Assembly (NCBI RefSeq): GCF_900112205.1
Contig: NZ_FOKW01000009.1
Coordinates: 1 to 64,000, forward strand
Direction: 5' to 3'
Source: Natronobacterium haloterrestre
GTDB taxonomy: Archaea > Halobacteriota > Halobacteria > Halobacteriales > Natrialbaceae
DNA length: 64,000 nucleotides
The notes under the pieces were generated by a model, which searched no databases, was not told the DNA's origin, and worked only from the letters and a program-made list of their open reading frames with translations. Of this stretch, positions 54,189 through 62,469 are shown one piece after another. Made by a program: the position numbers and the translations under genes. Each line of letters begins with the position of its first letter. Positions within the stretch are counted from its first letter, which is position 1.

Positions 54189-55691
54189 TCAATCGTCGTC
54201 AGTCGAAACGACGTTCGATCCGACCCCCTCGAGTGACGGGTCGTCCGCGGTCAGGGTGCCATCACGCCAGGTGCCGCGTTCGAACCAGAGATACGCGACG
54301 ATTCCCCCGACGACGTTCGAGATCGGGAAGGCGATCCAGAGTCCAATCACGTCGAACGTGCTCGAGGCGATCCAGGCGACTGGAAGGCGAACGAACCCGA
54401 GCGTCACGAGGGAGATGGCGGCCGCGATCGTCGTGTGACCGGATCCCCGGAAGCCCCCGGTGTAGGCGCGCATGACGCCGATGAACCCGAACGTGAGTCC
54501 GGTCACGCGGAGGAAGGTCGTGGCGTGATCGACCACTGCCGGATCGGGGGAAAAGATGCCGGCGATCGGTCTCGCAGCGAGCACGATGAGTCCACCACCC
54601 ACCGTGAGGACCACGAGCATAGTGCGTGCGCCGAAGTGATTCGTCTCGGCGGCACGGCCGACTTTCCCGGCCCCGATGTTCTGGCCGGTCATCGTCTCGA
54701 TCCCCTGGGAGACGGCGAGCGCCGGCAGGAAGATCACCGAAAAGACTCGAGTTCCGATGCCGTACGCCCCGCTGACCGCGTTCGGGAAGGTCGCTACGAC
54801 GACCAGAAGCAGGGTGATAGAGAGCGATCGAGCGGCTCCTTCGACGGAGGCCGGTAGTCCGATGTTGAGGATCGTCCGCCCGAACAGGGGGTCCGGAACC
54901 ATCTCGGAGAGGCGGATCCGGACGCCGCGATTCCCGCGGAACATGATCGCCAGCCCGACGGCGAGGGCAAGTGCCCGAGTCCCCACGGTCGCGATCGCAG
55001 CGCCGCCGATTCCCCAGCCGGTGAATCCGGTTGCCTCGAGTGCCGCGGTTTCCAGTCCACCGAGTCCGAGAACGCCGAACAGCGGATTCGCGTCGAACCC
55101 GAAGATGAGGATCGGATCGAGGACGATATTGAGAATCACCGAGCCAGCCATGACGTACATCGGCGTCACGGTGTCGCCGTAGCCGCGCATGAGCGCCAAA
55201 AAGACCGCAAAGCCGAAGACGGCGAACAGGCCGACGGCGTAGACGCGCATATACTCGACGACCAGCGGTGCCACGGTCTCGTTCACTCCGAGGAGTGCGG
55301 TGATATCGTCGACGAAGACATACCCCAGGACACCCAGTACGATGGAGATGACCGCCGCGTAGGCCACGGTCTGCGAAGCGGCGTACGCGGCACGCTCATC
55401 GTTGCCCGCCCCGGTGTGCTGAGCGACGAGGACGCTCCCTGCGACCGAGATGCCCAGGGCGAGCGAGATCATCAGGAAGACGATCGGGAACGCGAACGTA
55501 ATCGCGGACAGCGCCTCGGTGCTGTGGCGCCCGAGCCAGAAGGTGTCGGCCAGGTTGTACAGCACCTGAAAGAGGTTCTGGACGATGATCGGCAACGAGA
55601 GGGAAAACAGCGGCCAGCCGATGTCACCCGAGGTGAGATCCAACGCTTCTGGTCCTCTGAACAGGGAGTCGATGGAGTCTCTGATTCCCAT
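54189..55691 (-). CDS. MATE-family efflux transporter
   Basis: 500 aa with twelve hydrophobic helices in two MatE halves (WPLFSLSLPIIVQNLFQVLY at the start, and SISLVTLGFVRLPVAWIAS-like late helices). MATE proteins export drugs or metabolites with Na+ or H+. Its ATG overlaps the stop of the TetR-family gene by 1 nt, so the two are co-translated and the exporter is probably under TetR control. Confidence 0.92.
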   Translation of the reverse strand: MGIRDSIDSLFRGPEALDLTSGDIGWPLFSLSLPIIVQNLFQVLYNLADTFWLGRHSTEALSAITFAFPIVFLMISLALGISVAGSVLVAQHTGAGNDERAAYAASQTVAYAAVISIVLGVLGYVFVDDITALLGVNETVAPLVVEYMRVYAVGLFAVFGFAVFLALMRGYGDTVTPMYVMAGSVILNIVLDPILIFGFDANPLFGVLGLGGLETAALEATGFTGWGIGGAAIATVGTRALALAVGLAIMFRGNRGVRIRLSEMVPDPLFGRTILNIGLPASVEGAARSLSITLLLVVVATFPNAVSGAYGIGTRVFSVIFLPALAVSQGIETMTGQNIGAGKVGRAAETNHFGARTMLVVLTVGGGLIVLAARPIAGIFSPDPAVVDHATTFLRVTGLTFGFIGVMRAYTGGFRGSGHTTIAAAISLVTLGFVRLPVAWIASSTFDVIGLWIAFPISNVVGGIVAYLWFERGTWRDGTLTADDPSLEGVGSNVVSTDDD

Positions 55692-56287
55692 CAGGCGATC
55701 ACCGCCGACGGGTTCTCACCGACGAGAGAGGGATCGGTGCAGGCACGTGTAGTCTCGGAGCGACGGGCCGGGTGCCAAACGGCGACCTGTCGCGTGTGTG
55801 TTCCTTCGATCACCGTTCTCAGGGAGTCACCAGCCGGATCAGGATCGACGTGATCCTCGAACGCGCCCGTCTCGTGACCAGCAGCGATCGTCTCGTGGAG
55901 TCCGGATCCGGACAGTACCGTCCCGTCGAACGCCCTCAGTGTCTCCCGGAGAACGTCGTCCGACGGTGCCTGCGGGCGTCGCTCGAGCAGTGCGGTCCGA
56001 AAGTCGATTCCCGGGTTAGCTTCCTCCTCGGCGAACTGCAGGGTGAGCAACGCGTCGAGTCGACCGGGTTGGGTTTCGCCCGATACCCCGTCCGGCCGTT
56101 CCGGGTATCGCTCGTAGCGGTAATCGAGAAACGACGCGAGGAGGTGTTCCTCGCTGGCGTAGTAGTGAATGGCCGCTTTGCTCAGTTCCGATTCGTCCAC
56201 GATCCGCAGCATCGCCAGGTCCGCGTAACCGCGTTCGCAGAGCGTACGATAGGTCGCCTCGAGGACCGCTCGTTCCGTATCGTCCAT
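55691..56287 (-). CDS. TetR/AcrR-family transcriptional regulator
   Basis: 198 aa from the ATG at 56287 (a TTG one codon earlier is possible). HTH at about residues 23-50 (LAMLRIVDESELSKAAIHYY). The remaining helices form the ligand-binding domain. A palindrome overlapping its promoter and the MATE exporter immediately downstream indicate a drug-inducible, self-repressed pair. Confidence 0.9.
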   Translation of the reverse strand: MDDTERAVLEATYRTLCERGYADLAMLRIVDESELSKAAIHYYASEEHLLASFLDYRYERYPERPDGVSGETQPGRLDALLTLQFAEEEANPGIDFRTALLERRPQAPSDDVLRETLRAFDGTVLSGSGLHETIAAGHETGAFEDHVDPDPAGDSLRTVIEGTHTRQVAVWHPARRSETTRACTDPSLVGENPSAVIA

Positions 56288-56744
56288 CAAGTACAGTCCT
56301 TACTGACTGGTCAGTCAAAAATCTTGGGGAGCCGGCCACCCCTTACGAGACCGCTCTTCCGTGCCCGAGTCGGTGGGTCTCGAGCGACGGTCGAAGCCGG
56401 CACACAGGCTGGGAACCCACGGTCCGGGGACCCGTCCCCAACTGGCAGCCATCCGTACGAACGGGTGAATCGAAGGTCCGGGAGAGGGCACTTATGGATC
56501 CACTGCAGCGATGGAGACCCTGGGCGCACTAGCCGCGGTTCGCATTCAGGTCGTTCGTTTCGAACCGCGCGACCGCGTGCGATCGGGTGTGCAGTGGCAG
56601 CGACTCGCAGGGGCAACTATCGGTACGGTGAGTACTGGCACGACTCGGCGTTGTCGACTCGGACATGTGAAGTGGTGTTCCCATTCGACTGGATTTCTCT
56701 CCTAAACATAACTAACATTGATTGAATCTTCGAATGAGTAACAG
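56288..56744. other. 457-nt intergenic region between TetR and the hydrogenase operon
   Basis: Divergent region holding the TetR operator at its left edge and the hydrogenase promoter at its right. Open frames in the middle (for example plus strand 56511-56705) are basic with random codon use and are rejected. A weak TATA candidate, CATAACTAAC (56707-56716), lies about 33 nt before hydA. Confidence 0.55.
56304..56317. promoter_or_regulatory. TetR operator palindrome
   Basis: TGACTG-GT-CAGTCA is a perfect 6-bp inverted repeat 17 nt before the TetR-family ATG. It overlaps the expected TATA/transcription start region (TTTTTGAC beside it), the usual place for self-repression. Confidence 0.7.
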
Positions 56745-57998
56745 ATGAGCGAAACTGACTCGTCGGTCCGTAGCTCCGCGACGTCTCGACGCAACTTCCT
56801 GAAGTTAGTTGGGTCGATGTCTGCGGGATCCGTTATCACACAATACGGGTCCGAGGTCGCGAGAGCCCTCGAGCAGGCGACTGACGGCAATAAAGAAGCC
56901 GTCTGGATCCAGGGACAAACCTGTTCGGCATGTACGATGTCGACCCTTCAGGGGGCCGCACCCAGCCTCGAGGAAGCGATCTCGCAGTTCAAACTCGAGG
57001 TCACGTTCCATCCGGAACTCATGGCCGAAACCGGTGAAGCGGCGATCGATGCGATGAGTTCTTCGCCCGATATTCTGCTGGTCGAGGGGGCGATTCCGAC
57101 GAAGATACCCTCTGCTGCGACGTTCGGGCGGGACGAAAACGGTCATCACAAGCCGGTACTGGACTGGGTGCTCGAGTTGTCGGAGGACGCCGAGTACGTG
57201 ATGGGGATCGGCACCTGTGCCTGCTACGGCGGGTGGCAGTCGGCCGAGAACGGGGCGCCTGACGTCTACGACTTCCAGGAAGAAGGGCCGTGGATGGATC
57301 CGAACGTCACCGGTGCGAAGGGGTTGCAGTATACCCACCGGGAAGGTGATGCCGGCGTGCTCGGCCCCGAGTTCACCGCGGGATCGGGTCTGCCGGTTAT
57401 CAATGTCCCGGGCTGTATGACCCACCCCGACTACGTCCTGCTGACGGTGGCGACGCTATTGAACGGCCACGACCCCGATTTAGACGAGTTCAATCGGCCA
57501 AAAGCGTTCTACGGACCGCTCGTTCACGACGAGTGCTCACGGCGGGGCTACTTCGACCGCGGCGAGTTCGTGGACCACGTCGGCGACGGTTCCGGGAAGT
57601 GTCTCTACAACGTCGGCTGCAAGGGACCGTACTGTCACTGTGACGACTCGGTCCGGCTGTGGAACGACGGGACCAGCGTCTGCAGGAACGTCGGTGCCCC
57701 CTGTATCGGCTGTATGGAACCCGGCTTCTGGGACCGGATGACGCCGTTCTACGAGCCCGCGGAGAAACAGGGGCTCGCACTCACCGACGTCGAGACCGCC
57801 GGCAAGGTCGCCGTCGGTGCGACGGTGGCCGGTCTCGGGGCCCACGCCGCCCGGAAGGCGATGGGGTACGGCGACGACGAGGCCGCCGATGGACAGGACG
57901 GTGACGAAGAACGCCTCGAGGCCGACGGCTGTGGCTGCGGAGGCGACTGTGGCTGTCGAACTGACACCGAACCGACCGACTCACTGGAGGACCGATAA
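56745..57998 (+). CDS. [NiFe]-hydrogenase small subunit, Tat-exported
   Basis: 417 aa. Carries the iron-sulfur relay between the active site and the cytochrome. A twin-arginine signal (SRRNFLK, Arg15-Arg16) sends the folded complex outward. Proximal-cluster cysteines are Cys60, Cys63, Cys158 and Cys224; the distal ligands His261, Cys264, Cys286 and Cys292; medial ligands include Cys297 or Cys299, Cys320 and Cys323. Extra cysteines are Cys160, Cys313 and one of 297/299. After residue 352 a weakly hydrophobic helix may anchor it, and the tail ends CGCGGDCGC (396-404). Its stop overlaps the large-subunit start by 1 nt. Confidence 0.94.
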   Translation: MSETDSSVRSSATSRRNFLKLVGSMSAGSVITQYGSEVARALEQATDGNKEAVWIQGQTCSACTMSTLQGAAPSLEEAISQFKLEVTFHPELMAETGEAAIDAMSSSPDILLVEGAIPTKIPSAATFGRDENGHHKPVLDWVLELSEDAEYVMGIGTCACYGGWQSAENGAPDVYDFQEEGPWMDPNVTGAKGLQYTHREGDAGVLGPEFTAGSGLPVINVPGCMTHPDYVLLTVATLLNGHDPDLDEFNRPKAFYGPLVHDECSRRGYFDRGEFVDHVGDGSGKCLYNVGCKGPYCHCDDSVRLWNDGTSVCRNVGAPCIGCMEPGFWDRMTPFYEPAEKQGLALTDVETAGKVAVGATVAGLGAHAARKAMGYGDDEAADGQDGDEERLEADGCGCGGDCGCRTDTEPTDSLEDR

Positions 57999-59560
57999 TG
58001 CCGGAGATCGAGATCGACCCGACGACGCGTATCGAGGGCCACCATAGCACGACGCTACAGGTCGAGGACGGCGTCGTCACGGAGGCAAAGAGCCACATGG
58101 ACATGTTCCGCGGCATGGAGACCGTCGTTCTCGATCGGCCCCCGTCCGATGCCCCGGTGTTCACCCAGCGGGTCTGTGGGGTCTGCTTTACGGTCCACCG
58201 GATGAGTTCGCTCCTGGCCATCGAAAACGCCGCCAGGGAAGCCGGCGTCTTCGACGGCGTCCCCGACACCGCCCGGAAGATGCGCAACCTCCTGGAGAAG
58301 ATCGCGACCCTGTGGAACCACGCGGTCCACATGTTCGCCCTGGTCGGGCCGGACTACAGCGACGCCGTCGCCGACACGGGGCTCGAGCGGCTCGATCCGA
58401 TGGAGGGCGAGGGATACAAGAAGGCCCTGGACGCCCAGCGTCAGCTCCTGCAGGGCTTTGCCGAGTTCGGCGGTAAAGCTCCCCATCCGCTCACCTACGC
58501 CCCGGGCGGGATGTCGGCGACGCCGACGGAGGGCAAACTCCAGACCATACGGCGGCAGGTCGAGTACGTAAGCGACTGGCTGGGCCCGACCGACGCGATC
58601 CCCGAGGTGATCGGGAACGTCCGTAACGGCGAGTTCGACCCGTCGCTCGGCGAGGGGTTGCACGACATCGTCTCGATCCTGTTCGCCGCAAAGGAAGCCG
58701 GTGCGGACGACTTCGGCGTCGGCCCCGGCCGGTACTACTGCAACGGCGTCTACCCCGACGGCGAGGGCGATCGAGAGGTTCCGGCAGGCATCTACGTCGA
58801 CGGCGAACTCTCTCACCCGAGCAAGGAGGAGATCACGTCGGCGATCACCGAGGACACCACCCGGGCCTGGTACACCGACGATTCCGGCGGCCATCCGATG
58901 GAGGAGTCCCCACCCAAGCCCGACCCCGAGAAGGACGGTGCCTACTCGTGGGGGAAGGCACCGCGGTACGACGGAATGAACATGGAAACCGGATCGCTCG
59001 CCCGTCTGATCGTCACCGACCGGGATCCGTTCGACCTGCGGGCGGACCTGGGCGGCGATCCGACCAAGAGCACCACGTTGAACCGGTTGATCGCGCGGGC
59101 CCAGGAGGCTGTCCTGCTCCGGGACGGGATCCTCGAGTTGCTCGAGGAGATCGAACCGAACGCAACGGTCAACCGGGGCTGGACCGACGACTTCAGCGGC
59201 GAGGGTGTCGGGCTCTGGGAGGCCTCCCGCGGCGCGCTCTCTCACTGGGTGAAGATCGAGGACGGCACGATCACCAACTACCAGATCATCACGCCGACAC
59301 TGTGGAACCTCGGCCCCCGTGACGGGAACGGAACGCCGAGCATCTTCGAGGGGGCCGTCGAGGGAATGGAGGTCACGGACTACGAGAATCCGATCAACGT
59401 CATGCGGACGGTCCGGTCGTTCGACCCCTGTCTGGCCTGTTCGGTCCACGTCGAGAGCCCCGCAGGTACCTACACCGAAGAGGTCACCCCCGCATCGCCG
59501 GGGACCGCGGCTGCAGGGAGTGAACGGCCGTTCGCCGGCCAGGAGGTGGACGAACCGTGA
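57998..59560 (+). CDS. [NiFe]-hydrogenase large subunit
   Basis: 520 aa. Holds the Ni-Fe(CN)2CO centre that splits H2. N-terminal ligands are Cys60 and Cys63 (RVCGVCFTVH). C-terminal ligands are Cys478 and Cys481 in DPCLACSVH. After His484 there are 36 residues that the maturation protease should remove. The N-terminus IDPTTRIEGHH and the GKAPHPLTYAPGGM block fit group 1 uptake enzymes. The middle region (about 255-320) contains an acidic insertion. It shares tight overlaps with both neighbours. Confidence 0.95.
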   Translation: MPEIEIDPTTRIEGHHSTTLQVEDGVVTEAKSHMDMFRGMETVVLDRPPSDAPVFTQRVCGVCFTVHRMSSLLAIENAAREAGVFDGVPDTARKMRNLLEKIATLWNHAVHMFALVGPDYSDAVADTGLERLDPMEGEGYKKALDAQRQLLQGFAEFGGKAPHPLTYAPGGMSATPTEGKLQTIRRQVEYVSDWLGPTDAIPEVIGNVRNGEFDPSLGEGLHDIVSILFAAKEAGADDFGVGPGRYYCNGVYPDGEGDREVPAGIYVDGELSHPSKEEITSAITEDTTRAWYTDDSGGHPMEESPPKPDPEKDGAYSWGKAPRYDGMNMETGSLARLIVTDRDPFDLRADLGGDPTKSTTLNRLIARAQEAVLLRDGILELLEEIEPNATVNRGWTDDFSGEGVGLWEASRGALSHWVKIEDGTITNYQIITPTLWNLGPRDGNGTPSIFEGAVEGMEVTDYENPINVMRTVRSFDPCLACSVHVESPAGTYTEEVTPASPGTAAAGSERPFAGQEVDEP

Positions 59561-60405
59561 GCAGTAGTGCCGACGCGAGTTCCAGCTCGAGTGCGGGCAC
59601 AGGAACTGGATCGAGGGGGATCCGCGAACGCCTCGGCTCGGTCGTCTCGGATGTACTGACGCCACCTGAAGAGGCCGACGACCGGTACGACCGGATCCGG
59701 GCACTGAAGGGCCGAGTCACGGTCGAGCGCCATAGCCTCGGCGCGCGGCTCTCCCACTGGACCCAGGCACTCCTCATGTTCGTCCTGCTGGGGACGGGAT
59801 ATGCCATCAGGACCGGTACCTACGGGCCGATGAACGTCCCGCCCTGGGACGGCTACTACATCGCGTTCGGGCTGCACATGTGGGCCGGCATCCTGCTGAT
59901 GGCGTTTCTGTTCGTGCTCTTCCCGCTATACCACGTCTACGTCGATGGACACCGACAGCTGGCAGAGATGGACGACGTTCGGGTTACCGTTCGGGTTGCA
60001 CAGGCGTTCGTCGGCCTGAAGTCCTACATTCCGGGGTATCACCATGCCCGCGAGACCTACGACGAGGAGGACGGCGACTGGGTCGCATACCACCCGATGC
60101 AGAAGACGTTCTTCTGGTGGGTGTCGATCTTCTTCGGTCTGCTCACGCTGACTGGCTTCGGTATGTACGCCGAGATGCGGACGGATCCAGTCCGGTGGAT
60201 CGAACTCCTCGGGTTTCTCTCACCGTGGCTCCCGTTCGAGTTCTTGCTGCAGATCCACTTGCTGTTGGCTTTCCTCGTGTTCGCGATGATACTCGGCCAC
60301 GTCTACTTCGCGATCCTGCCGAGTAATCACGGCGCGCTAAAGTCGATGGTGTTCGGGAAGATGGACGCATACGTCCTCGAGGAGACCGATGACAGCGAAG
60401 AGTAA
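59557..60405 (+). CDS. hydrogenase cytochrome b subunit
   Basis: 282 aa from a GTG overlapping the large-subunit stop (GTGA). A Ser-rich N-terminus is followed by four hydrophobic helices typical of Ni/Fe-hydrogenase cytochrome b. Likely haem ligands are His67 (RLSHW), His107 (GLHMW), His234 (QIHLL) and His248 (LGHVY). It would anchor the hydrogenase and pass electrons to menaquinone. Confidence 0.92.
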   Translation: MSSSADASSSSSAGTGTGSRGIRERLGSVVSDVLTPPEEADDRYDRIRALKGRVTVERHSLGARLSHWTQALLMFVLLGTGYAIRTGTYGPMNVPPWDGYYIAFGLHMWAGILLMAFLFVLFPLYHVYVDGHRQLAEMDDVRVTVRVAQAFVGLKSYIPGYHHARETYDEEDGDWVAYHPMQKTFFWWVSIFFGLLTLTGFGMYAEMRTDPVRWIELLGFLSPWLPFEFLLQIHLLLAFLVFAMILGHVYFAILPSNHGALKSMVFGKMDAYVLEETDDSEE

Positions 60406-60901
60406 CGACGCCAGGCCGTCGGCGACCGAAGAGAGTCGCCGCCGGGCGGTCGTCGGCGTCGGCAGCATGGTACTGGGGGACGACGGGGTCGGCTACCACG
60501 CGATCGAGGCCCTGCAGGAGCACGACGGCGATCTTCCGGCGGGGACGACCCTCACGCACGCAGGGACGACAGCGTTCCTGGCGCTCGAGGCGATGAGCGG
60601 GGCTGACCTGGCGATCGTCGTCGACGCCCTCGCGATCGACGAATCGCCGGGAACGATCCGGGAGTATCGACTCGACCGGCCGGACACGAGCGCGCCCGAG
60701 GTGACGATGCACGACTACAGTTTCACTGATGCCCTCGCGGTGGGCGACGCAGCATACGACGTTCCCGAGGAAGTGTACCTGATCGGTGTCGTGCCGGAGC
60801 GGCTCGAGCCCGCAGTCGAACTCTCGGAACCGGTCGAAACAGCACTTCCGGAACTGGTGTCGCGGATCGAACGACGGCTTGTTACCGAGACGGATCACTG
60901 A
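60389..60901 (+). CDS. hydrogenase maturation endopeptidase (HycI/HybD type)
   Basis: 170 aa. Cleaves the C-terminal peptide of the large subunit after nickel insertion. The motif GVGSMVLGDDGVG (about 22-34) supplies the first acid; the usual Asn of GxGN is Ser here. The second acid is in IVVDALAI and the His in TMHDYSF, matching the metal-ligand set of HybD. It overlaps the cytochrome gene by 17 nt. Confidence 0.9.
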   Translation: MTAKSNDARPSATEESRRRAVVGVGSMVLGDDGVGYHAIEALQEHDGDLPAGTTLTHAGTTAFLALEAMSGADLAIVVDALAIDESPGTIREYRLDRPDTSAPEVTMHDYSFTDALAVGDAAYDVPEEVYLIGVVPERLEPAVELSEPVETALPELVSRIERRLVTETDH

Positions 60902-60905
60902 ACCA

Positions 60906-61082
60906 ATGAAAGGCTACTGGCACTGTACTGACTGCGGTGAACGGATAGCGAAAGACGCGATCGACGAGCACGAGAGCAACGGCCACCACGTGAGGGGCCA
61001 TTTCCGCCCCGATCGGCTGCTTGCCGGCGACCCGGAGATGATCGGCTCGCAGGTAAACGACGGCGACGGGGGTGGCGTCTGA
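60906..61082 (+). CDS. 58-aa C2H2 zinc-finger protein within the hydrogenase operon
   Basis: Starts MKGYWHCTDCGERI with Cys7 and Cys10, then EHESNGHHVRGHF with His residues at 22, 27 and 28: a short C-x2-C-x11-H-x4/5-H zinc finger. The C-terminal part is Gly/Asp rich. It lies 4 nt after the protease gene and its stop overlaps the hypC start, so it is co-transcribed. It is shorter than HupJ-type rubredoxins and lacks their second Cys pair. No named family was recognised. Confidence 0.75.
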   Translation: MKGYWHCTDCGERIAKDAIDEHESNGHHVRGHFRPDRLLAGDPEMIGSQVNDGDGGGV

Positions 61083-61375
61083 TGTGTCTGGGTGTCCCCG
61101 GCGAGATCCGGGAGATCGACGGCCAGGAGGCAGTCGCCGACTTCTGGGGCGTCGAACGCCGGGTCAGGCTCGACGTCGTCGGCGACGCGGTCGAGGTCGG
61201 CGACTACGTTCTCAACCACGCCGGGTTCGCGATCCGGAAGATTCCGGACCACGAAGTCGAAGAGACGATGGCCATCTACGAGTCGCTGTTCGCGGATGAT
61301 CCCGACGAGGCCCTCGAGGAAATCGGTTCACAGGGGAGTGAGACGGCTGAGCTCGAGCTCGGTGGGGACGAATGA
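61082..61375 (+). CDS. hypC: hydrogenase maturation chaperone HypC
   Basis: 97 aa starting MCLGVPGEIREI, where Cys2 is the conserved Fe(CN)2CO-carrying residue. The beta-barrel core VGDYVLNHAGFAIRKI is followed by a long acidic C-terminal extension. With HypD it carries the iron moiety to the large subunit. The gene overlaps hypD by 4 nt. Confidence 0.95.
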   Translation: MCLGVPGEIREIDGQEAVADFWGVERRVRLDVVGDAVEVGDYVLNHAGFAIRKIPDHEVEETMAIYESLFADDPDEALEEIGSQGSETAELELGGDE

Positions 61376-62469
61376 GCGAGGACCTGAAGTTCCGTGATCC
61401 GGACGCAGCCGAGGAGTTAGCGGCCGACCTCGAGGAGTTGATGGATCGGATCGACGATCCCGTCGAGATCATGCACGTCTGTGGCTCCCACGAACAGGTC
61501 ATCGCGAAGTTCGGGTTGCGGAGCATGCTCCCCGAGGGATTGTCGATCACGATGGGGCCGGGGTGTCCGGTCTGTGTGACCGACATGCCGGAAGTCGACG
61601 AGGCCGTCGCGCTGGCCGAGGACGGGAAAGTCGTTGCCACGTACGGCGACATGTTCCGCGTTCCCGGTACGAGAAAGAGTCTCGCCGACGCAAAGGCAGC
61701 GGGGGCGAGCGTGGAGGTCGTCTACAGCGCGAGCGAGGCGGTCGATCTCGCGGCGGAACGCGACGAGGAAGTCGTCTTCTTCGCGACGGGGTTCGAGACG
61801 ACCGCGGCACCGACCGCGGCGATCCTGCAGACTGGCCCACCCGAGAACTTCTCGGTGCTGTCGGCACACAAGTACGTCCCGCCGGCGATGGAAGTCGTCG
61901 CCGAAATGCCGGACACCGACGTCGACGGGTTCCTCGCTGCCGGACACGCGGCGACGATCACCGGATACGGTCTCTTCGAGGAATTCGTCGACGGCTACGA
62001 CCTGCCGGTCGTCGTCGGCGGCTTCGAGCCGATCGACGTCCTGTACGGCCTCCGGAAACTGCTCGAGTTCCTCGCCGAAGGCGAAGACGGACTCGCGAAC
62101 GCGTACCCACGCTGTGTCACCAGGGAGGGTAACGAAGCAGCGATGGACGCCATCCGTGAGGTCTTCGACCTGACGGCCGGCGAGTGGCGGGGTATCGCCG
62201 ACATCCCGGACGCCAATTTCGTTTTGAGCGACGCGTACGCCGAGTACGACGCCCGCGAACGGTTCGATATCGAGCCCGTCGAGGGAGACGTGGACCCGCT
62301 AACCGAGCAGTGTCTCTGCGGGGACATTATGGCCGGGACGACCTCGCCGGAGGAGTGTGACCTCTTCGGCGACGAGTGTACGCCGTCCAATCCCGTCGGG
62401 GCCTGTATGGTGTCCGACGAGGGGACGTGCAAGATTCACCTCGAGTACGGAGGGCGACCCGATCTATGA
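61372..62469 (+). CDS. hypD: hydrogenase maturation protein HypD
   Basis: 365 aa. Assembles Fe(CN)2CO with HypC. Conserved CGSHEQ with Cys37, GPGCPVC with Cys65 and Cys68, FFATGFETTAAPTAA, and a C-terminal Fe-S cluster region (CLCGDIMAGTTSPEECDLFG, CTPSNPVGACMVSDEG). The length is typical. The gene overlaps hypE by 4 nt. Confidence 0.96.
   Translation: MSEDLKFRDPDAAEELAADLEELMDRIDDPVEIMHVCGSHEQVIAKFGLRSMLPEGLSITMGPGCPVCVTDMPEVDEAVALAEDGKVVATYGDMFRVPGTRKSLADAKAAGASVEVVYSASEAVDLAAERDEEVVFFATGFETTAAPTAAILQTGPPENFSVLSAHKYVPPAMEVVAEMPDTDVDGFLAAGHAATITGYGLFEEFVDGYDLPVVVGGFEPIDVLYGLRKLLEFLAEGEDGLANAYPRCVTREGNEAAMDAIREVFDLTAGEWRGIADIPDANFVLSDAYAEYDARERFDIEPVEGDVDPLTEQCLCGDIMAGTTSPEECDLFGDECTPSNPVGACMVSDEGTCKIHLEYGGRPDL

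Noticed and set aside
56745-57998. Oxygen-tolerant six-cysteine hydrogenase small subunit
   Set aside because: The two supernumerary proximal Cys positions are Ala62 and Gly163; the extra Cys160 is at a different place.
58055-59704. Long minus-strand ORF of 549 codons
   Set aside because: Antisense to the hydrogenase large subunit and cytochrome genes; its length comes from GC-rich codon bias, and the sense strand has clear motifs.
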